Below are positions 9,963 to 22,367 of a stretch of 64,000 bases of DNA, piece by piece. This stretch comes from Isoetes taiwanensis. Taxonomy: Eukaryota; Streptophyta; Lycopodiopsida; Isoetales; Isoetaceae. Position 1 is the first letter of the stretch. Every line of letters starts with the position of its first letter. The position numbers and the translations under genes are program-made. The stretch spans positions 9,796,413 to 9,860,412 of the forward strand of contig JAJEKV010000003.1 of the NCBI GenBank assembly GCA_021234155.1. The letters run 5' to 3'. Below the pieces are notes generated by a model. That model was not told the origin of the DNA. It did not search any database and saw only the letters and a list, made by a program, of their open reading frames with translations.

Positions 9963-12492
9963 TTTTATAATATGGTCATCACTGCCATCAGTTCCAATCT
10001 CCATGTTGATTGGCCACAGCTGTTGTTCTACCGCCTTCTTCAAGAAGTCGACCGCATTCGGGCTACCCCCTCCTCTGTCTCTGAAGTTTCAGTCGGTGGC
10101 CATCTTCAGGCACTCATCTGTCATTATTTTCCTGTTCCGGAAAGCCCTTCCACTTCTCATGCCTCCTCTCAGAAGTCTCTGCAGTCTCAGCGTCAAACCC
10201 AACAGGCTGTACCTTCACGCCAGACTTCACCTCATCATGTTCAACACCAGACCACGCATGTCACTGTATCCTCTTCCTCCACTGAAGCCACGCCTTCCAA
10301 TTCCCGTCATGCTTCTCAACAATCTCAGACAAGGCAGCAACAGGGCCCTGCACCTCCACATCCTCGACAGCTCCTGTACAAATTCCAGCAGGATGTTCAA
10401 GCTGCTGCCATGCAGTTACACGCATCACAGAAGGCTCTCATGAATGGTGTTCAGGCGTCCCTGGAGGCTTCCGATGCAGTTCAAAGAGACCTCCAAGCTG
10501 CAACGGCACAAGTTCAAACTTTGGAGGCCCAACTTCAAGAAAAGCACGCGGCTCTATTACAGGCCCGTGTAGATCTCAAAAGTGCTCAGGATCAGACCAG
10601 CCTCCTTGAAGATCAGCAGGCTCAGCTCCAAACCACAATTCAGGACTTGTTGGAACAGAACAAGTCCAAAGATACCCTCCTGGGTGACAAGAAGAAAGAC
10701 ATTGCTAAGCTAGACACCTTGTACTCAGAGCTTTGTGAAAATTACCGAACTCAAGTTCATGACCTTACCGAGCGTGATGCTAGACTCACCTCCCTCGAAG
10801 CTCAGCTTTCCACGCTGACAAATCAGCTAACGTCCATCCAGGATCAGCTTTCGGAGGCTCAGAAACAAAAGGTCATAGATGACGCTGAGATTGCCACGCT
10901 TCGACTCCAAACTCCAGGGCAATCCTCTTCACATGCCACGCTTCCTAGTAAACGGGTCCGTGATCAGTCCCGTCTTTTGTTAGAAAAGGAGAATCGGATC
11001 CGTGACCTTGAACATCAGCTCCAGCAAGCAGTTCAATCTGCTGAAGAAGCCCAAAACAAACAGGAGGGTTATATCGACATTGCTACCAACATCCCTGTGG
11101 ACTTCTCTACTCCTTCCAGCTATCTTGACTATGTGGTGGCCCGACGACACCTTTTCCTTTTGAAGTGGTACGCGGCAAATGGCAATGTTCATCAACAGCC
11201 ACTCAAAAGTGCGGATTTTCTTCGGATCTGGCCGGATCTTTCTGTAGAAGACAAGGGTTTATTTTGTGCACTCTTAGTCTTTGATCAGCTTACTTCTGAA
11301 GATCCTGAATTAGTCATCTTCCGCGTTATTCAGCCAATGGCTTATGTTTTTCATGATTTCTATCTGGCGGATCTCCATGATAAATTCCGCGATGAGGCCC
11401 ATTGTGTTTTTCGAGGCAACTCCAATGCTGCTTGGTTGTTATCGGCCACCAACCCATATTTCAAGGATCCTGCTCAGTCTCAGACTTTTGAACAGGAGTA
11501 CATGCCTGAACTTGCTCAGCACTTACCTTTGTGGCAGGCTGAAACATTGGTACAGGTAAACAAAAATTTGGCGCATCCTGATGATCTTGAGTTCGCCCAA
11601 ATTTATATGCAGCACTTGGGAGGCTACAATCAACTCCGTGGCCTTCTGGAAAGCAAGACCATCCCAACAGGTTGGGTAAATCCTTCTGTCTATCAATTAC
11701 TCTCTACTTCAGAATGGGACCATTGGTGTCGTGCTCTTGATCAAGATCTCGTTCGAGCATTCAGGGACATGGCTCTGCAACCAACGCACACAGGTCTGCT
11801 TCCCTCTCCATATGCTTCCTTAAGAGTCCCTCCACGCCCACGGTTCCTCTCTTCTGACTGGCGTCTTCCTTTTTGGACGAAGGTCCTAGATGGCCATGCT
11901 GGGTCGACTCCGCCTCAGATCTCGACGGATCTCCGGTGGGATCCCCGATTTGTCAGATGCTCCAATTGGGAGGATAATGCCACCTTGGACACTACTGAGA
12001 ATTGGATTTACATCGGTAATGAGCGTGGTTGGCAACGGCCTGCTGATGCTTTGCATGGTCTTGATACCTTCTTGCAGAATGCCGCCACCTCACCAGACCC
12101 TTCAGTCCACCGTCAAGCTGGTTTTTGTGCTGCTCTCAAATGCATCACCTTTCAGCTCTTTAAATCGGGCGGCGTCAATCTTTCCTTTGCAATCCGAATG
12201 CCGGCGTCGGTGCCGCCGGTCTCGGGCGTGCTTTCTCATGGAGTGCGGTTTGTTCGCCGGACGCTCGCGGCGCCTGGAAGACATGGTGCGCTCTCACTTC
12301 CTCATTGATGCCGATTCTGCCCTTGGGCTAAACACTCCTGACGCTCTTCAAACACGCCAGGACCTCATTGCTCATTACCATAATGGTGCCCGTCCTCATT
12401 CCCGTGAAGATCACTTTCAGACTGCTAGTTTCCCGCCCTCGGAAGCTCTTCCTCCTTTTCTTGGTGAGTGTCATTTGGTGGGGGAGTGTTAG
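9963..12492 (+). pseudogene. retrotransposon 3' ORF, coiled-coil part (continuation of 6,459-6,944)
   Basis: The frame continues from 6,944 after H1 and runs to 12,308. It opens with SSNLHVDWPQLLF, then a Ser/Gln/His-rich linker, then a long heptad-like coiled coil (about residues 320-520 of the joined protein, rich in Gln/Leu/Glu), then a Trp/Phe-rich C-terminal domain (YVVARRHLFLLKWY, WDHWCRALDQDLVRAF). A frameshift between about 12,180 and 12,290 moves the likely tail (RLEDMVRSHFLID, GECHLVGEC) into another frame. That frame ends at a TAG lying in the first bases of the 3' LTR. No signal peptide or membrane span was seen, so it does not look like an envelope protein. Structural or accessory role unknown. 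Confidence 0.7.
12477..12486 (+). other. polypurine tract
   Basis: GGTGGGGGAG abuts the TG of the LTR at 12,487. This is the plus-strand primer site expected immediately upstream of a 3' LTR, and it fixes the LTR as the 3' copy. It also lies inside the tail of the upstream ORF. Confidence 0.8.
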
Positions 12493-13059
12493 TCGTGCCT
12501 CTGAGTGCGGGACTATTCATGCATTCAACGGACCAAGTCAAGGCCAAGGATCCACAACCCGGTAGCGGGTCGGGTCGTCAAAGGGCAATGAAGACCAAGC
12601 GGTTAAAGCTGCGTCCGTATCAACAAGCGGCTTCGGACAAGTGACGGCCTGTCACCGCAGCGTCGGCGTCGGCGTGATTTCGGGCTTTTCAAGAGGCACC
12701 GCCAAAGATTCCTCCAGAATCAGGCCTCCTTCCAGGAGTCGGCACCGAGATCAGTCAGAGTGTCTATATTGGGCCAAAGGCCATTGTACTATATATATGA
12801 GTAGAGCTAGCACATGATTTTTAGATGAGTTTTGAGTCTTGTCTCACTTCAGTTTTCTCTCGGTTGCGAGAGCTCATGTGTCATCATCATTGATATCAAG
12901 GAAGCTTATCATTGTTGTCTCGTTGTTCTTCTGTTTTCTTTTCCCTTCCATTGTTTTCTTGCAAATCCCGCGTGACATAGTCCCCGGATTCTCCTGTTAG
13001 ATCCAAGGGTCCTCACAGAGGGCTGTCTTGCAGGAGTTCCCGAACCCAGACCCCAAACA
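12487..13059 (+). repeat. 3' LTR of Ty3 element 1 (573 bp)
   Basis: It starts TGTTAGTC and ends CCCCAAACA. Most of its length is alignable by eye to the 5' LTR at 60,593-61,185: shared blocks include GACTATTCATGCAT, GGCCAAGGATCCACAA, ATTGGGCCAAAGGCCATTGT, CCCGCGTGACATAGT and CAGGAGTTCCCGAACCC. A TATA-like TATATATGAG is near 12,790. A polypurine tract directly precedes it. Confidence 0.9.
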
Positions 13060-13440
13060 AGCCTCTTTTTTTTTTGTACTTCAGTCCTTTTTTTTATTTG
13101 TGGTTTAGTTTAAAGTTCTGAAAGATTGTATGATACTGAATCGGCCATAGGCCTTATTTTGGACTCAGACCATGATGAAATGGTCTTATTTTCCCTAACC
13201 CATTTTTCGTAAATGCTGTTGTTAACAGTAGGGATGGTAGCTGGTCACGCTTCTACATCAGGCGGCGCTGGTGGCCATGCATCTACATCCCGTGGCGCCG
13301 GCAGTCATGCATCATCATCTAGGGGTGCGCGGCCGTCACGCGGTCATGGCAAGGCCACGGGGGTTGCAGCAGCACGTGGAAGAATGGTATGTCGAAATAC
13401 TGGTGGTCGAAGGAGAGGTTCTGACGGATAAGTTGCCCTG
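13060..13440. other. flank with T-rich tract and GC-rich low-complexity block
   Basis: T-runs at 13,067-13,095, then a GC-rich segment (13,213-13,431) coding in plus frame for a Gly/Ala/Ser/His-rich repetitive peptide of 72 codons. I read this as low-complexity DNA next to, or part of, the minus-strand gag remnant. Confidence 0.35.
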
Positions 13441-15670
13441 ATCCAGCCTGTAAAACTGCTATATCTGCCTACTTGTGTGGGACCTCGGCACGTAGTGCTT
13501 GCGGAATGCCTTGCTGAAAGTCCTGAACTTGTAATTGTTTCTTCTCAGTTTGTTGGACTTTGCGTATCCGTTCCACTATATCCTGGCTGGTCCTATCAAA
13601 TTTGCCGTTGCCACTTTACCTATGTCCTTATCTTTCATTCCATAAGAGTTTCCGAATTCTTCCATCTCGTCAAGCCATGCTTCTGCCTCCATACCTGACC
13701 TGTCCTTACCCGAGAACTGTCCCAGCTTTCTTGTCTTCCAGACATTGCTCATTGCACTGTCTACCTTCTTTTGGTAGTCGTTTGTCATTCTGTTCTTGTT
13801 CCTGCCCTGTGATGTGTCTGACTCACTGTTAGAGCTACTGCTGGATCCACTCTCTGATGTCTCAGATCTGCTAGACCTGGAGGGGGATGGACTCCTCCTG
13901 CCTCTTCTTTTCCTCTTTCTATCTTTCTCTGCAGTCTAGTTTTCCTCCCTTTCTGGCTGAGGAGCTTCGTCAATACCTCCCACAGGTGGTGGAGATGGTG
14001 GTTGAGGTCCATACTCTTGAGCATGCATTAGTGGTATTGCCCACTGTAGTAGCTGCTGCATCTGATTCCTCATCTGGGCCAACCTTGCATTCACTGTTTC
14101 AACTGTCATGTTTAGTTCGTCGTCGTGTTCCCGGCCGAACAAATTCCTAGGTTGCCACTGGTGCTGTCGGCCTTGGCCTTGGGACCCTGAACCGGTGTTC
14201 CTGGCTGCAAGTATTGGTCATCAATGTTGTTACTTAGTATTAGGTTATACATTATTCAACCTTATTTACAAGTCAATTATTGTTAGGTATAAAACAAATC
14301 ATGTCCAAATTTCAACTTATAAGTTAAAGACAATTTGTGGCAATTAATATATTAGAGTTATACATTACATAAGGTATATTATGATAGTACATAGAACTGG
14401 TGACAGTTTTATACATTTAGAAGATAAGTGAAAGCAGAAAGTGTTCATCTTTGAGACCCCTTCGTTGATTGAAGAAGTTCTTCACGTCCCTAAGTGGAAG
14501 GCCTTTGCCGACGTTCCGCAAGATGTTTCTAGAGGATCCCCTTCAAGGGTTCGAGCCATTTGAGGCACAGGGAATTCGGGTGCTGTTGCCGCGACAACCA
14601 TCAATGGTGCGTCTCTTAGTCCGAAGCCAGAGAGCGCTATGAGGAGTGCCACGGACTCCTCCCCTCGCGGGCTGAACTCCTTGTGAAAAATTATCATCTG
14701 CCCTTGGCTGAGGACTGGGAGGTAGTACCAGAGTGCTTTACCCTTTCCTATGGTCTTCGAACCTGTGCCCTTTCTTTGAGCTGCTTCGTCGTAGCGTAGA
14801 CGTCTAATGCCAAGAGGTCTTCATGGTCTCTCCACATGGTGGTTGCGCTTTACAGGTTGATGCTACTGGATGCCTCCCGCATGCTCCTTGATTGAACTGT
14901 TCGGCTAGAGCTTGGACCCCTCCTTGGTTTGTATAACCTGCTTTGGATCTCTTGAAATTTTTCCTCTGGAATGATCGGCTGTTGTTGACGATACATCCCC
15001 CTTATGTGCTCGTAGGTGGCGATGTCTGACATCGTCTCACCGGCGTAGGAGTGCCTTTCTGCTACTTCTCTTGGAACCTCCTGATAAAAGTAGTCGATGA
15101 AGTCACTCTGCTGCTCTTTTGCAATCAAGCCTAGGAGCTCATCGATTCTAAGCCCTTCTTCTTGGCAGTATGGAAGGCTGAGGATGTCGTTTGCCAAAAT
15201 GTACTCTTCCCCTTCGATTACTATCAGCGATAGAGCTGTGATGCCGATTGGTGGTTCATTGGCCCGCCTGATGTCATCATCGTGCCTTGCTATCACCTCT
15301 CCATTCTTGTCGCCTCCCTGCTCTCCCAATCTGGGTTTTCTTCCTCTAACTGCTCGTAATCCTGCTCAATTTGGAATGCCTCTATTCTTGTGCCATGGTA
15401 CTCGTACTCCGCAGATTCGATCTCATGTATCTGGCCTTGCTCCATTTTCGTTTTGAGTGGCGCTAGATCTAAAGGCTGGATCGAGGGCTCCCCCACCTTG
15501 TTGACTGCCTTGTACTGCATGAATAGAGCGAGGGCCGTATGCGCCGAAACATACCTGTGCCTATGGGCTCTACAAGTCATGTAGTCGGGCATGTCCCTTG
15601 TCCTCTCCCATAGCTGCCTTTGCCTCTGGATCCCCCCATGGCTTGGCTCAACGAATCTAAAGATACCCAC
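13440..15670 (-). pseudogene. degenerate retrotransposon gag-like ORF, minus strand
   Basis: A chain of minus-strand frames runs from 15,670 to about 13,440: 15,670-15,293, 15,329-14,850, 14,697-14,482, 14,142-13,936 and 13,788-13,576. The last reads FSGKDRSGMEAEAWLDEMEE, which resembles the start of a retrotransposon gag domain (target loaded into a 'folded, Trp-containing' helix region). The preceding segment has a predicted coiled-coil or Gln-rich part (ARLAQMRNQMQQLLQW), a Pro-rich linker and an Arg/Ser-rich stretch. The N-terminal frames are acidic and charged, with RHRYVSAHTALALFMQY. Several frameshifts break it. No protease or RT follows, so it is a truncated relic. Confidence 0.5.
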
Positions 15671-16150
15671 TTTCCTCCTCTAGGTGGGAGGCTAACGTCC
15701 CAGGGTAAGATGTGCTGGTCATATTGGCAAATTATGTCAGTGTAGCAGGGGGTCCTAGTCAGGGTTGCATGCAGGTCAAAGAGGCCTCTTCAGCAAGGAA
15801 ATCATGGATGTGCTGGCACTGTCGTACCATCGAACAAAGTTGGTGGGCGTCATTGAGCAGAGGTGGGTGTAAAAGATGGCTTGGAATAACTGATGAGAGC
15901 ATGAGAAAGGGCTTAAGATGGTGAGCGCAATTTAGGTGAAGGGAAAATGGCAAATGAGGCTCCCTTTTATAGACTAGAGTTGCCTAAGCTTCCGTGCACA
16001 AGGGTTCTTGATCGAACAGACCTTTGTTCTAAGGCTATAGATCTCCAAATAAGTACCATGAAGTGCAAATCTAAGCAAAACGAGACAAGAAACACTACAT
16101 GGCAGTTTGTTGGGTCAAATTTGGACAATCCTGGTCAAAATGGCTCAACT

Positions 16151-16617
16151 CGGGTGGGTTCGCGCGAAAGGGGTCTGCATCGCGAACGCAGAGGCGTTTG
16201 GCGCGGACTCACCCGGTTTGGCCGATTTCTAAGAAAACTAAACTTTTTCTAAGGGTTGTAAGATGCTAGCATGCCTATTTGGATCAATTCTAATCTAGCT
16301 AGCAACTTATTTCATGCTAATTGGACATCTAGGAGTGCTATTTCAAGGCAATCGGGTGGGTTCGCACGAAACGGGGCTGCGTCGCGAACGCAGAGGCGTT
16401 TGGCGCGGACTCACCCGGGTCAGCTGATTTTTGCTACTTTTGGGTGTTTTTGGCCAAAATTAAGTTCTAAACTAGATTTCTAGGCAATTCTAAACATTTT
16501 ACTATCTTTTTGCACAAAATTTAGACCAATTTGCCCCAAAATCGAGGTACTCTGGTGGGTTCGCGCGAAACGGGCCTGCGTTGCGAACGCAGAGGCGTTT
16601 GGCGCGGACTCACCCGG
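16151..16617. repeat. three dispersed copies of a 67-bp GC-rich repeat
   Basis: Copies at 16,151-16,217, 16,353-16,418 and 16,551-16,617 share GGGTTCGCGCGAAACGGG, CGAACGCAGAGGCGTTTGG and GCGGACTCACCCGG, spaced about 200 bp. The GC-rich units sit in AT-rich DNA. They lie upstream (in minus orientation) of the gag-like relic, so they may belong to its 5' untranslated region or LTR. Confidence 0.85.
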
Positions 16618-17319
16618 TTTGCCAATTTTGAGCCAAATTTTGATTCTTGTGCTAAAATTTTATGCTACTTAAACAATACTAAGCATCCTAATTATGATAC
16701 AAATAATTATACTCACAATTAATTCATACAAGAATACTGAAACGGACCTAGCCCCTTGGCCTAGGCCGTTGCACCAACATGTTAACATCTAAGTTAACAG
16801 TCATGAGATTTATATACTTGCCAATAAAATATACTCTTGCTAAACCATAAATTTACATGCGAGACAAAGCTCGTCAAATTCTTGGTGCTCCATAACTTCC
16901 ACGAGCCAAATAGGTCGCTCCTAGGTCTCCTATTCCAACTTCCACTAGGCCTCAGAAAACGTCCCATCCATAGCAACCTCATCCCCGGACTCCGCTGGCA
17001 CAACGTCATCCCCAGACTATCCCTCTAAATACCGCATTCTCAGCTCAGGATGTACCCTCTTAAACATACACAAACAATGCAAGGGGGTTAGTCCACAAGG
17101 ACTAAGTGGGGAGGAAACATTTCGGGAGCATTCACAACATCAACCACAAAGCAATCTAGCATATAACATCCAAGATAAGAAGACAATAGATTTACCTGCT
17201 CCTCTATACCCCTGCATTAGTTAGAACTCATACTACAAGCATGTTTACATTCACATCAATCTTCTGTATGTATGCACATATGCCAAGCGTAATCCTTGGG
17301 TTGCGACCCCAAGGAGACC

Positions 17320-17500
17320 ACTCTCTCCATCTGTACGTACAGGGTTTAACTCATCCGTCAGGCCACCTGGCTCGGATGTGGAGTTACACGGCCACCCCAC
17401 CCCTCCGAAGGTGGGCCGTAAATGCAACATGCCATTCGTCTAGCCATCTAGAACGGATGCAGAGTCTCACGGCCACCCCACCCCTCCGAAGGTGGGCTGT
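17320..17500. repeat. tandem ~81-bp repeat with CACGGCCACCCCACCCCTCC core
   Basis: The core CACGGCCACCCCACCCCTCC followed by GAAGGTGGGC occurs at 17,387 and 17,468. Weaker similarity precedes each core. CCACCC...GGTGGG can fold as a short hairpin in each copy. Confidence 0.75.
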
Positions 17501-17529
17501 TTGCAAGATGCAACATCATCCATCATGAC

Positions 17530-19557
17530 TTTACAAGATAGAATATCACCAATAACCCTACAGGTTAATCCAATATGAGATATCATAGAATCCTCATGCA
17601 TCTTACTTCCAAGAATAGCCACAGAGCAATGCAATACAATAGAATGAGGTTCATCAAGATATTTCATAACCAAGTGACAACATCTCATTGGACATCTCAA
17701 AGCAAGAACATGAACTCTCTTAACATATAAGCAACCATAACTTTCATGTAATATCTTAATCAAACTAATGTCTAGAGATAATGACATTCATTCTACCTCA
17801 TCATGACGTCTAATACCACAAGATGCTTACCATATCCATAACAAAAGAGATCACAACACCCATGCGCCATCTATTCTAGCATCATAGAATCCACATGCTA
17901 CTCTAACAAAATACTGGCGGTATACCTTCCAGGGTATGGTTATCAAGCTAACCTCTATTCTCAAAGCTTCCGTGAACTAGGCTATAGACAATGGTACAAC
18001 CCTGGAGCAAAGAGTTCTATGATCCCTGATAATAAGATATCTTAAAAAGGTTCGTAAGAATCCTCATACTCAATTCATATACTAGCTATCTAGGCGCACA
18101 AATAAACACATGCCACACTGGCCAGCATATAGGTCAAGACATATAGGTTATCAACAATGCCATGGAGATACATACACAACGAGCCCACCCACCAATAAAA
18201 GGCATGGCACAATAGTTTTGGGCTGCCCCCTAAGTATAACCTAAAGCTATGTTCAATAACTTAGAATATATCAACATATCCCAATTATGGTTCATTCCAC
18301 TAGTAACTCCACTTGTTTACCTTGCTAGACATAATCATGCTTTCGACTAAGCTCATAAGGTCCCATGGCTGCACTATGCCCAGGAGCTCCCATGCCTCTC
18401 AAGATTTCTCTTCCTTCAACACCACACGTTTGATATTTATCAATTATTGACTTAGCTGTACTACTATTCCGTTCAAGTTCCTAATTCTCTTCCTTAGCTT
18501 TTGTATCTTATGGTGCCCCCTTGGCTTCATACCATGACTATGCCCATTTCCCATAAATTCCCTCAGGCCCTTCTTCCCTTAGGAGAAGTGGTGTCCAACA
18601 TTATTAGGTAATATAATTCAGCTAAGCTTCTTGGGTGCTCACAAGTTCAAGCATAAACAAATCTACTCTTAGGCTGAGCTCATAAAAGATTCCCTTAGTA
18701 CAATACCACAACCCTGGCACTATCTCGGTCTCTATGGTTCCGCATAACATGATTCAAAGGTCTCTATAACTTTATAACAACTTAAGGGTTTAAGTTTTGA
18801 CTTTAAATTAAGGTTTTTAAAGGTTTGGGGATACCGGACCCTGGTATCCCCCTGCAATAAAAATTAGAAAATCACTGTAACAGGTTCGTGGGCAGTTTTG
18901 TGGGCGCCAACAGCGGCCCCTTTTTGGCTGGCCTACTGGCTCTACAAGCTCGCCTAAGGCGGGATTTCATCCCCAAACACATTCAGAGTGCAAAGGCGAT
19001 CTCTAGCATAAGAATCAGAGGAAGAAGACGGCACTATAAATTTATCCATGGCAGTGGAGACAGGCAGACAGAAGGAATATTTCACAGCAGATCAAAACAA
19101 GCTTAGGTTCACTGGATTTGATGACCGAATTCAAGCAGGGTCTGCCTGATTTCAGATGATCATAGTAATTAAACAAGCAGGGTTCACAATAAGAATTCTT
19201 GCTCTAAACTGGATTACGGATCACAAGCCACTGACATCTATGCTTCAAAAGGACTGCTTCACACAATCCGCGACCCCAATCAGGCCGAAAATCAATACTT
19301 AAATCAAATCCCCACCTGAGCTTTTGATTTTGGACTCTTCTTCTTGTTCCGCCTCCGATTTGTTCAGTCTCCAATCCGCTTCTCTTCCTTCTCCCGTCCA
19401 CCATCCGGCCAGCCCTTCTCTTCCTTAAATACCTTTGCCCCAAGAACACTTGGCAAGATCGGGCCAGATGGTAATGCTGCATGCATCTCTAAGCGAAATC
19501 CTCCTGCTATCTGGCAGCCATGATTCTTGCCTTCCCCGATTTTTAAGATGCTTACAC
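17530..19557. other. no recognisable gene
   Basis: About 2 kb with only short frames on both strands. It may be further non-coding sequence of the minus-strand retroelement. A GC-rich block at 18,880-18,960 stands out, but I cannot assign a primer-binding site or LTR edge. Confidence 0.4.
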
Positions 19558-21775
19558 TTTTTTTTTTTTTTATTATTATTATTATTGTCCAAAGATGCAA
19601 AAGTTAATGAAGCTGGAATAAGTACATGTTCAATGGATTTTGATGTGTAGACGTCCTTCATTTTAAAGTTTCAACATTGTTCAACTAATGTGAGCTATAC
19701 AGGCATGCGCTTCGACCACTAACTATGGAAGCATGGGCATATGTTGAAGGCAAATTACTTGTTGACATGGACAAAATGGTAAGGATGAACATTGCTCAAC
19801 TTCTTTAGTGTGAGTAAATGACTAGAGTAACTTTATGGGGTGCCCATAAACTCTAGAAACGTAAAAGACAGTTAAGAAGCATTCTGCTTTATCCTCGAAT
19901 AGCGCCGCGCCACGTGGCATGTTTCAAATCCAAGAATGTTACTGAAATTTTTCTGTTCTGTTTTTGTTCTGTGACGAACTGCAAGAACGGCTGTTCCGGC
20001 ATTTCTACCAGCATCCTCACGATTTACCCAGCATTCCGGAGCTTTTACCATGCATTCCAAGGATCTACCCAGCATTCTAGAGTTTTCACTTGCCGCAGAA
20101 TGCTTCTTTACTGTCTTCCACGTTACAAGAAAGGCAATTTACATGCCTTTCCTGTATACGGAAAGTAATATAGCATGCCCTTCTAATTCTATTATTTGCC
20201 CTAACATATGTGGCATTAAATTTTCGTGGCCTAGTTTGCCCTAACATGTTTTTCTTTGCAATTTTTGCTACGAAGCATAGCAGTGGCCGATCTGTACTTT
20301 GATATGATGCTACACTATCCAATTTGATTCTAGCAGGAGTTATCGTTGTCCAAGGCTTAAGGGCACATTTGAACTGCCAAAGGCATGCAAGCAGACTATC
20401 TATGAGCCAAGCAGACTACGTAGCCGATTATGTGAAGATACTTTTGATGTTGCATTCCAATACATGGCTTCAACTTTCTTCTGGATCTGTAAGCAAGGGC
20501 TAGTATTCGCCAGGATTTTGGCTATGGCAGAAAGAAGACCTTAAGCCTGCAAACATCTCTTAAGCAATTTTTGGTAATTCTATGGCACTGGAACAATCCA
20601 GTATGATGGCTACGAAAATTATGTGGATCAATCTAATGTCAAAAATGTGGCGCATTAAGCTGGAATCTTCCCCAAATTCGAGCATTAAGCTGGAGTTTTC
20701 CCTCAAATTCGAGCACAACAGGTTACATTTCCTGTTTATAATAATTTTGGATTCTATGCATTGAAATTGTATTTGAATCGTTTTATTTTTACATGTAACA
20801 AATGGCCGTCTTAATAGCTAATGTAGCAGATCCATTTGGCATGAAGTCTAGCTCTTATAAGCATAATTTGGATGTCTTCTATGTAATAAATAACCAGCGG
20901 TATAGTTGTATATCTAAAGCATAGGCTGAGATAGGCAGCTCTGTAAGATAGCATTATGCACATTCAAGATGCGTGTCTTATGATTATGCTTTATGCATTA
21001 CTGCTGTTCAAGCTAGATGTATAAATGCTCTAAAATGACTTAAATAGTCTTGTATCTTTGATGTAGACAGTATTGTTTATCTCTGTGTGCCTCAATAAGC
21101 AGGCAATAGGTTCGCTCCTATATTTGCTTAGTGATACTACCAGATTCAACTGTATATTAATTTAAGGCTGCTTTCTAACTGTGATATATGGTTGGCAGCA
21201 TAATATGGGAATTGGACATGCTGATTATTTAATAATCCTATGTCTGCATATCTCCACAATTGTTTTGCCCATTTCAGGGGACTTTTTACAAAGTGAAGGG
21301 TGGTAAACCCAAGAAGTTCACAGCTTACCTGTTAGTAGCTTAGGCTTTTATCCATTCTTTGGCTAACTGTCCTCTGGTTCTACTGCAGGTAACCGAACTT
21401 CTTGCTCTTTGTTTTGAAGTTGTGAGAAATACAATATTTTATTTGTCTACATCACATGGAAGCTAAGGACTATTCAAGATCAACTTTCAACATGGCTTCA
21501 ACATCAGATATCACTTTGAACGTATACTTTTTTATTCTCAAATGGCAATACAGTTTGTGGTCTTGGGTATAAAGACCAAGAAATGATTAGTGTACTTCTT
21601 TTCAACGTATTTAATGGAATTAAATTTTTGATATTTTGTAACCAGATTAAGGCTTAGGTTAGTTGACACCTGGTCTAACCTAAGGCTGCCAATTGTATCT
21701 GAAAATGGTCTTTGCATGAAGTCCATTGAATGATAAAAGTTTGTGTAAACGGATTTAAAGGTTTTTTTTCTCTTC
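19558..21775 (+). repeat. segmental duplication, copy A
   Basis: From the T-rich/(ATT)n start near 19,558 this segment is collinear with 27,463-29,617. Shared blocks include the stretch starting TTGTCCAAAGATGCAAAAG, and everything from GGAAAGTAATATAGC (20,160) to about 21,770. The copies differ by scattered substitutions and by unrelated inserts (19,865-20,159 here, 27,794-28,018 there). One short exon-like piece (GTFYKVKGGKPKKF near 21,280) lies between AG and GT signals, so the unit may carry gene fragments. No intact ORF. Confidence 0.88.
19865..20117. mobile_element. MITE-like element with ~23-bp inverted termini
   Basis: The left end (AAGACAGTTAAGAAGCATTC, 19,865) and the reverse complement of the right end (20,095-20,117) agree at all but one position. 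The 253-bp element is present in copy A and absent from copy B at the same site. Inside are repeated ACCCAGCATTC and ATTCCGGAG words. I could not find a clean target-site duplication, so the superfamily is unassigned. Confidence 0.7.
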
Positions 21776-22353
21776 ACCCAGTTCTCTAGTTTTACTAGAG
21801 ACCTTAATCATGGTTACTATTGTATTTCAGGTGTAAACATTGACTTACTAATGGCTTTTACATAATCGTATTGATACTCATTGGATATTTATAGGAATTG
21901 GCATGCTGAAAATGATGATTCTGATACAAGTAACTGATTCATAAACTAATTCACTACTGTTCATATGATACAGGAAAAGGGAGTCTTCTCTTTCATTGAA
22001 AATAGAAAAGAAAAATGCCAAGCTGACATTTGTAGCTTGAGAAACAAAAAAGTCACAAGTCACAGGAGGACAATTTGCCATATGGCTACATCTTTTACTT
22101 GCATTTGCCAAAAACAAATTTACAAAGGAAAACATCACTAAACTAGTGATGCAGACATTGAGCATCAAACAATTTCCCGGATTTCTATGCAATGAGGCTT
22201 CTACAAGCAAAGCACTCAAAGAAATGTTGTAAGTATAATCTATTTTGAATATGGAGTAGAATAAAGTCAGCATGGGGAGGGTAGGGCCTTTGTTACAACA
22301 AGGCCTTGCTCTCCTTGTTGTAACTCATGAATTATAGATATGTTGTCTATAAT
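21776..22353. other. non-coding flank of LINE-A insertion
   Basis: AT-rich with several AG/GT splice-like sites. It continues copy A beyond the part still visible in copy B. No coding assignment. Confidence 0.4.
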
Positions 22354-22364
22354 GGAAAAAGGTC
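22354..22364. repeat. LINE-A target-site duplication, left copy
   Basis: GGAAAAAGGTC, identical to 27,436-27,446, which directly follows the LINE-A poly(A) tail. Confidence 0.8.
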
Positions 22365-22367
22365 AAT

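Noticed and set aside
9963-12492. Viral envelope gene
   Set aside because: Position fits, but no signal peptide, membrane span or furin-like site was seen; the protein is a soluble-looking coiled coil.
16151-16617. CRISPR-like regularly spaced repeats
   Set aside because: Only three copies, units ~67 bp with ~135-bp spacers, in a plant genome with LINEs and introns; no cas genes.
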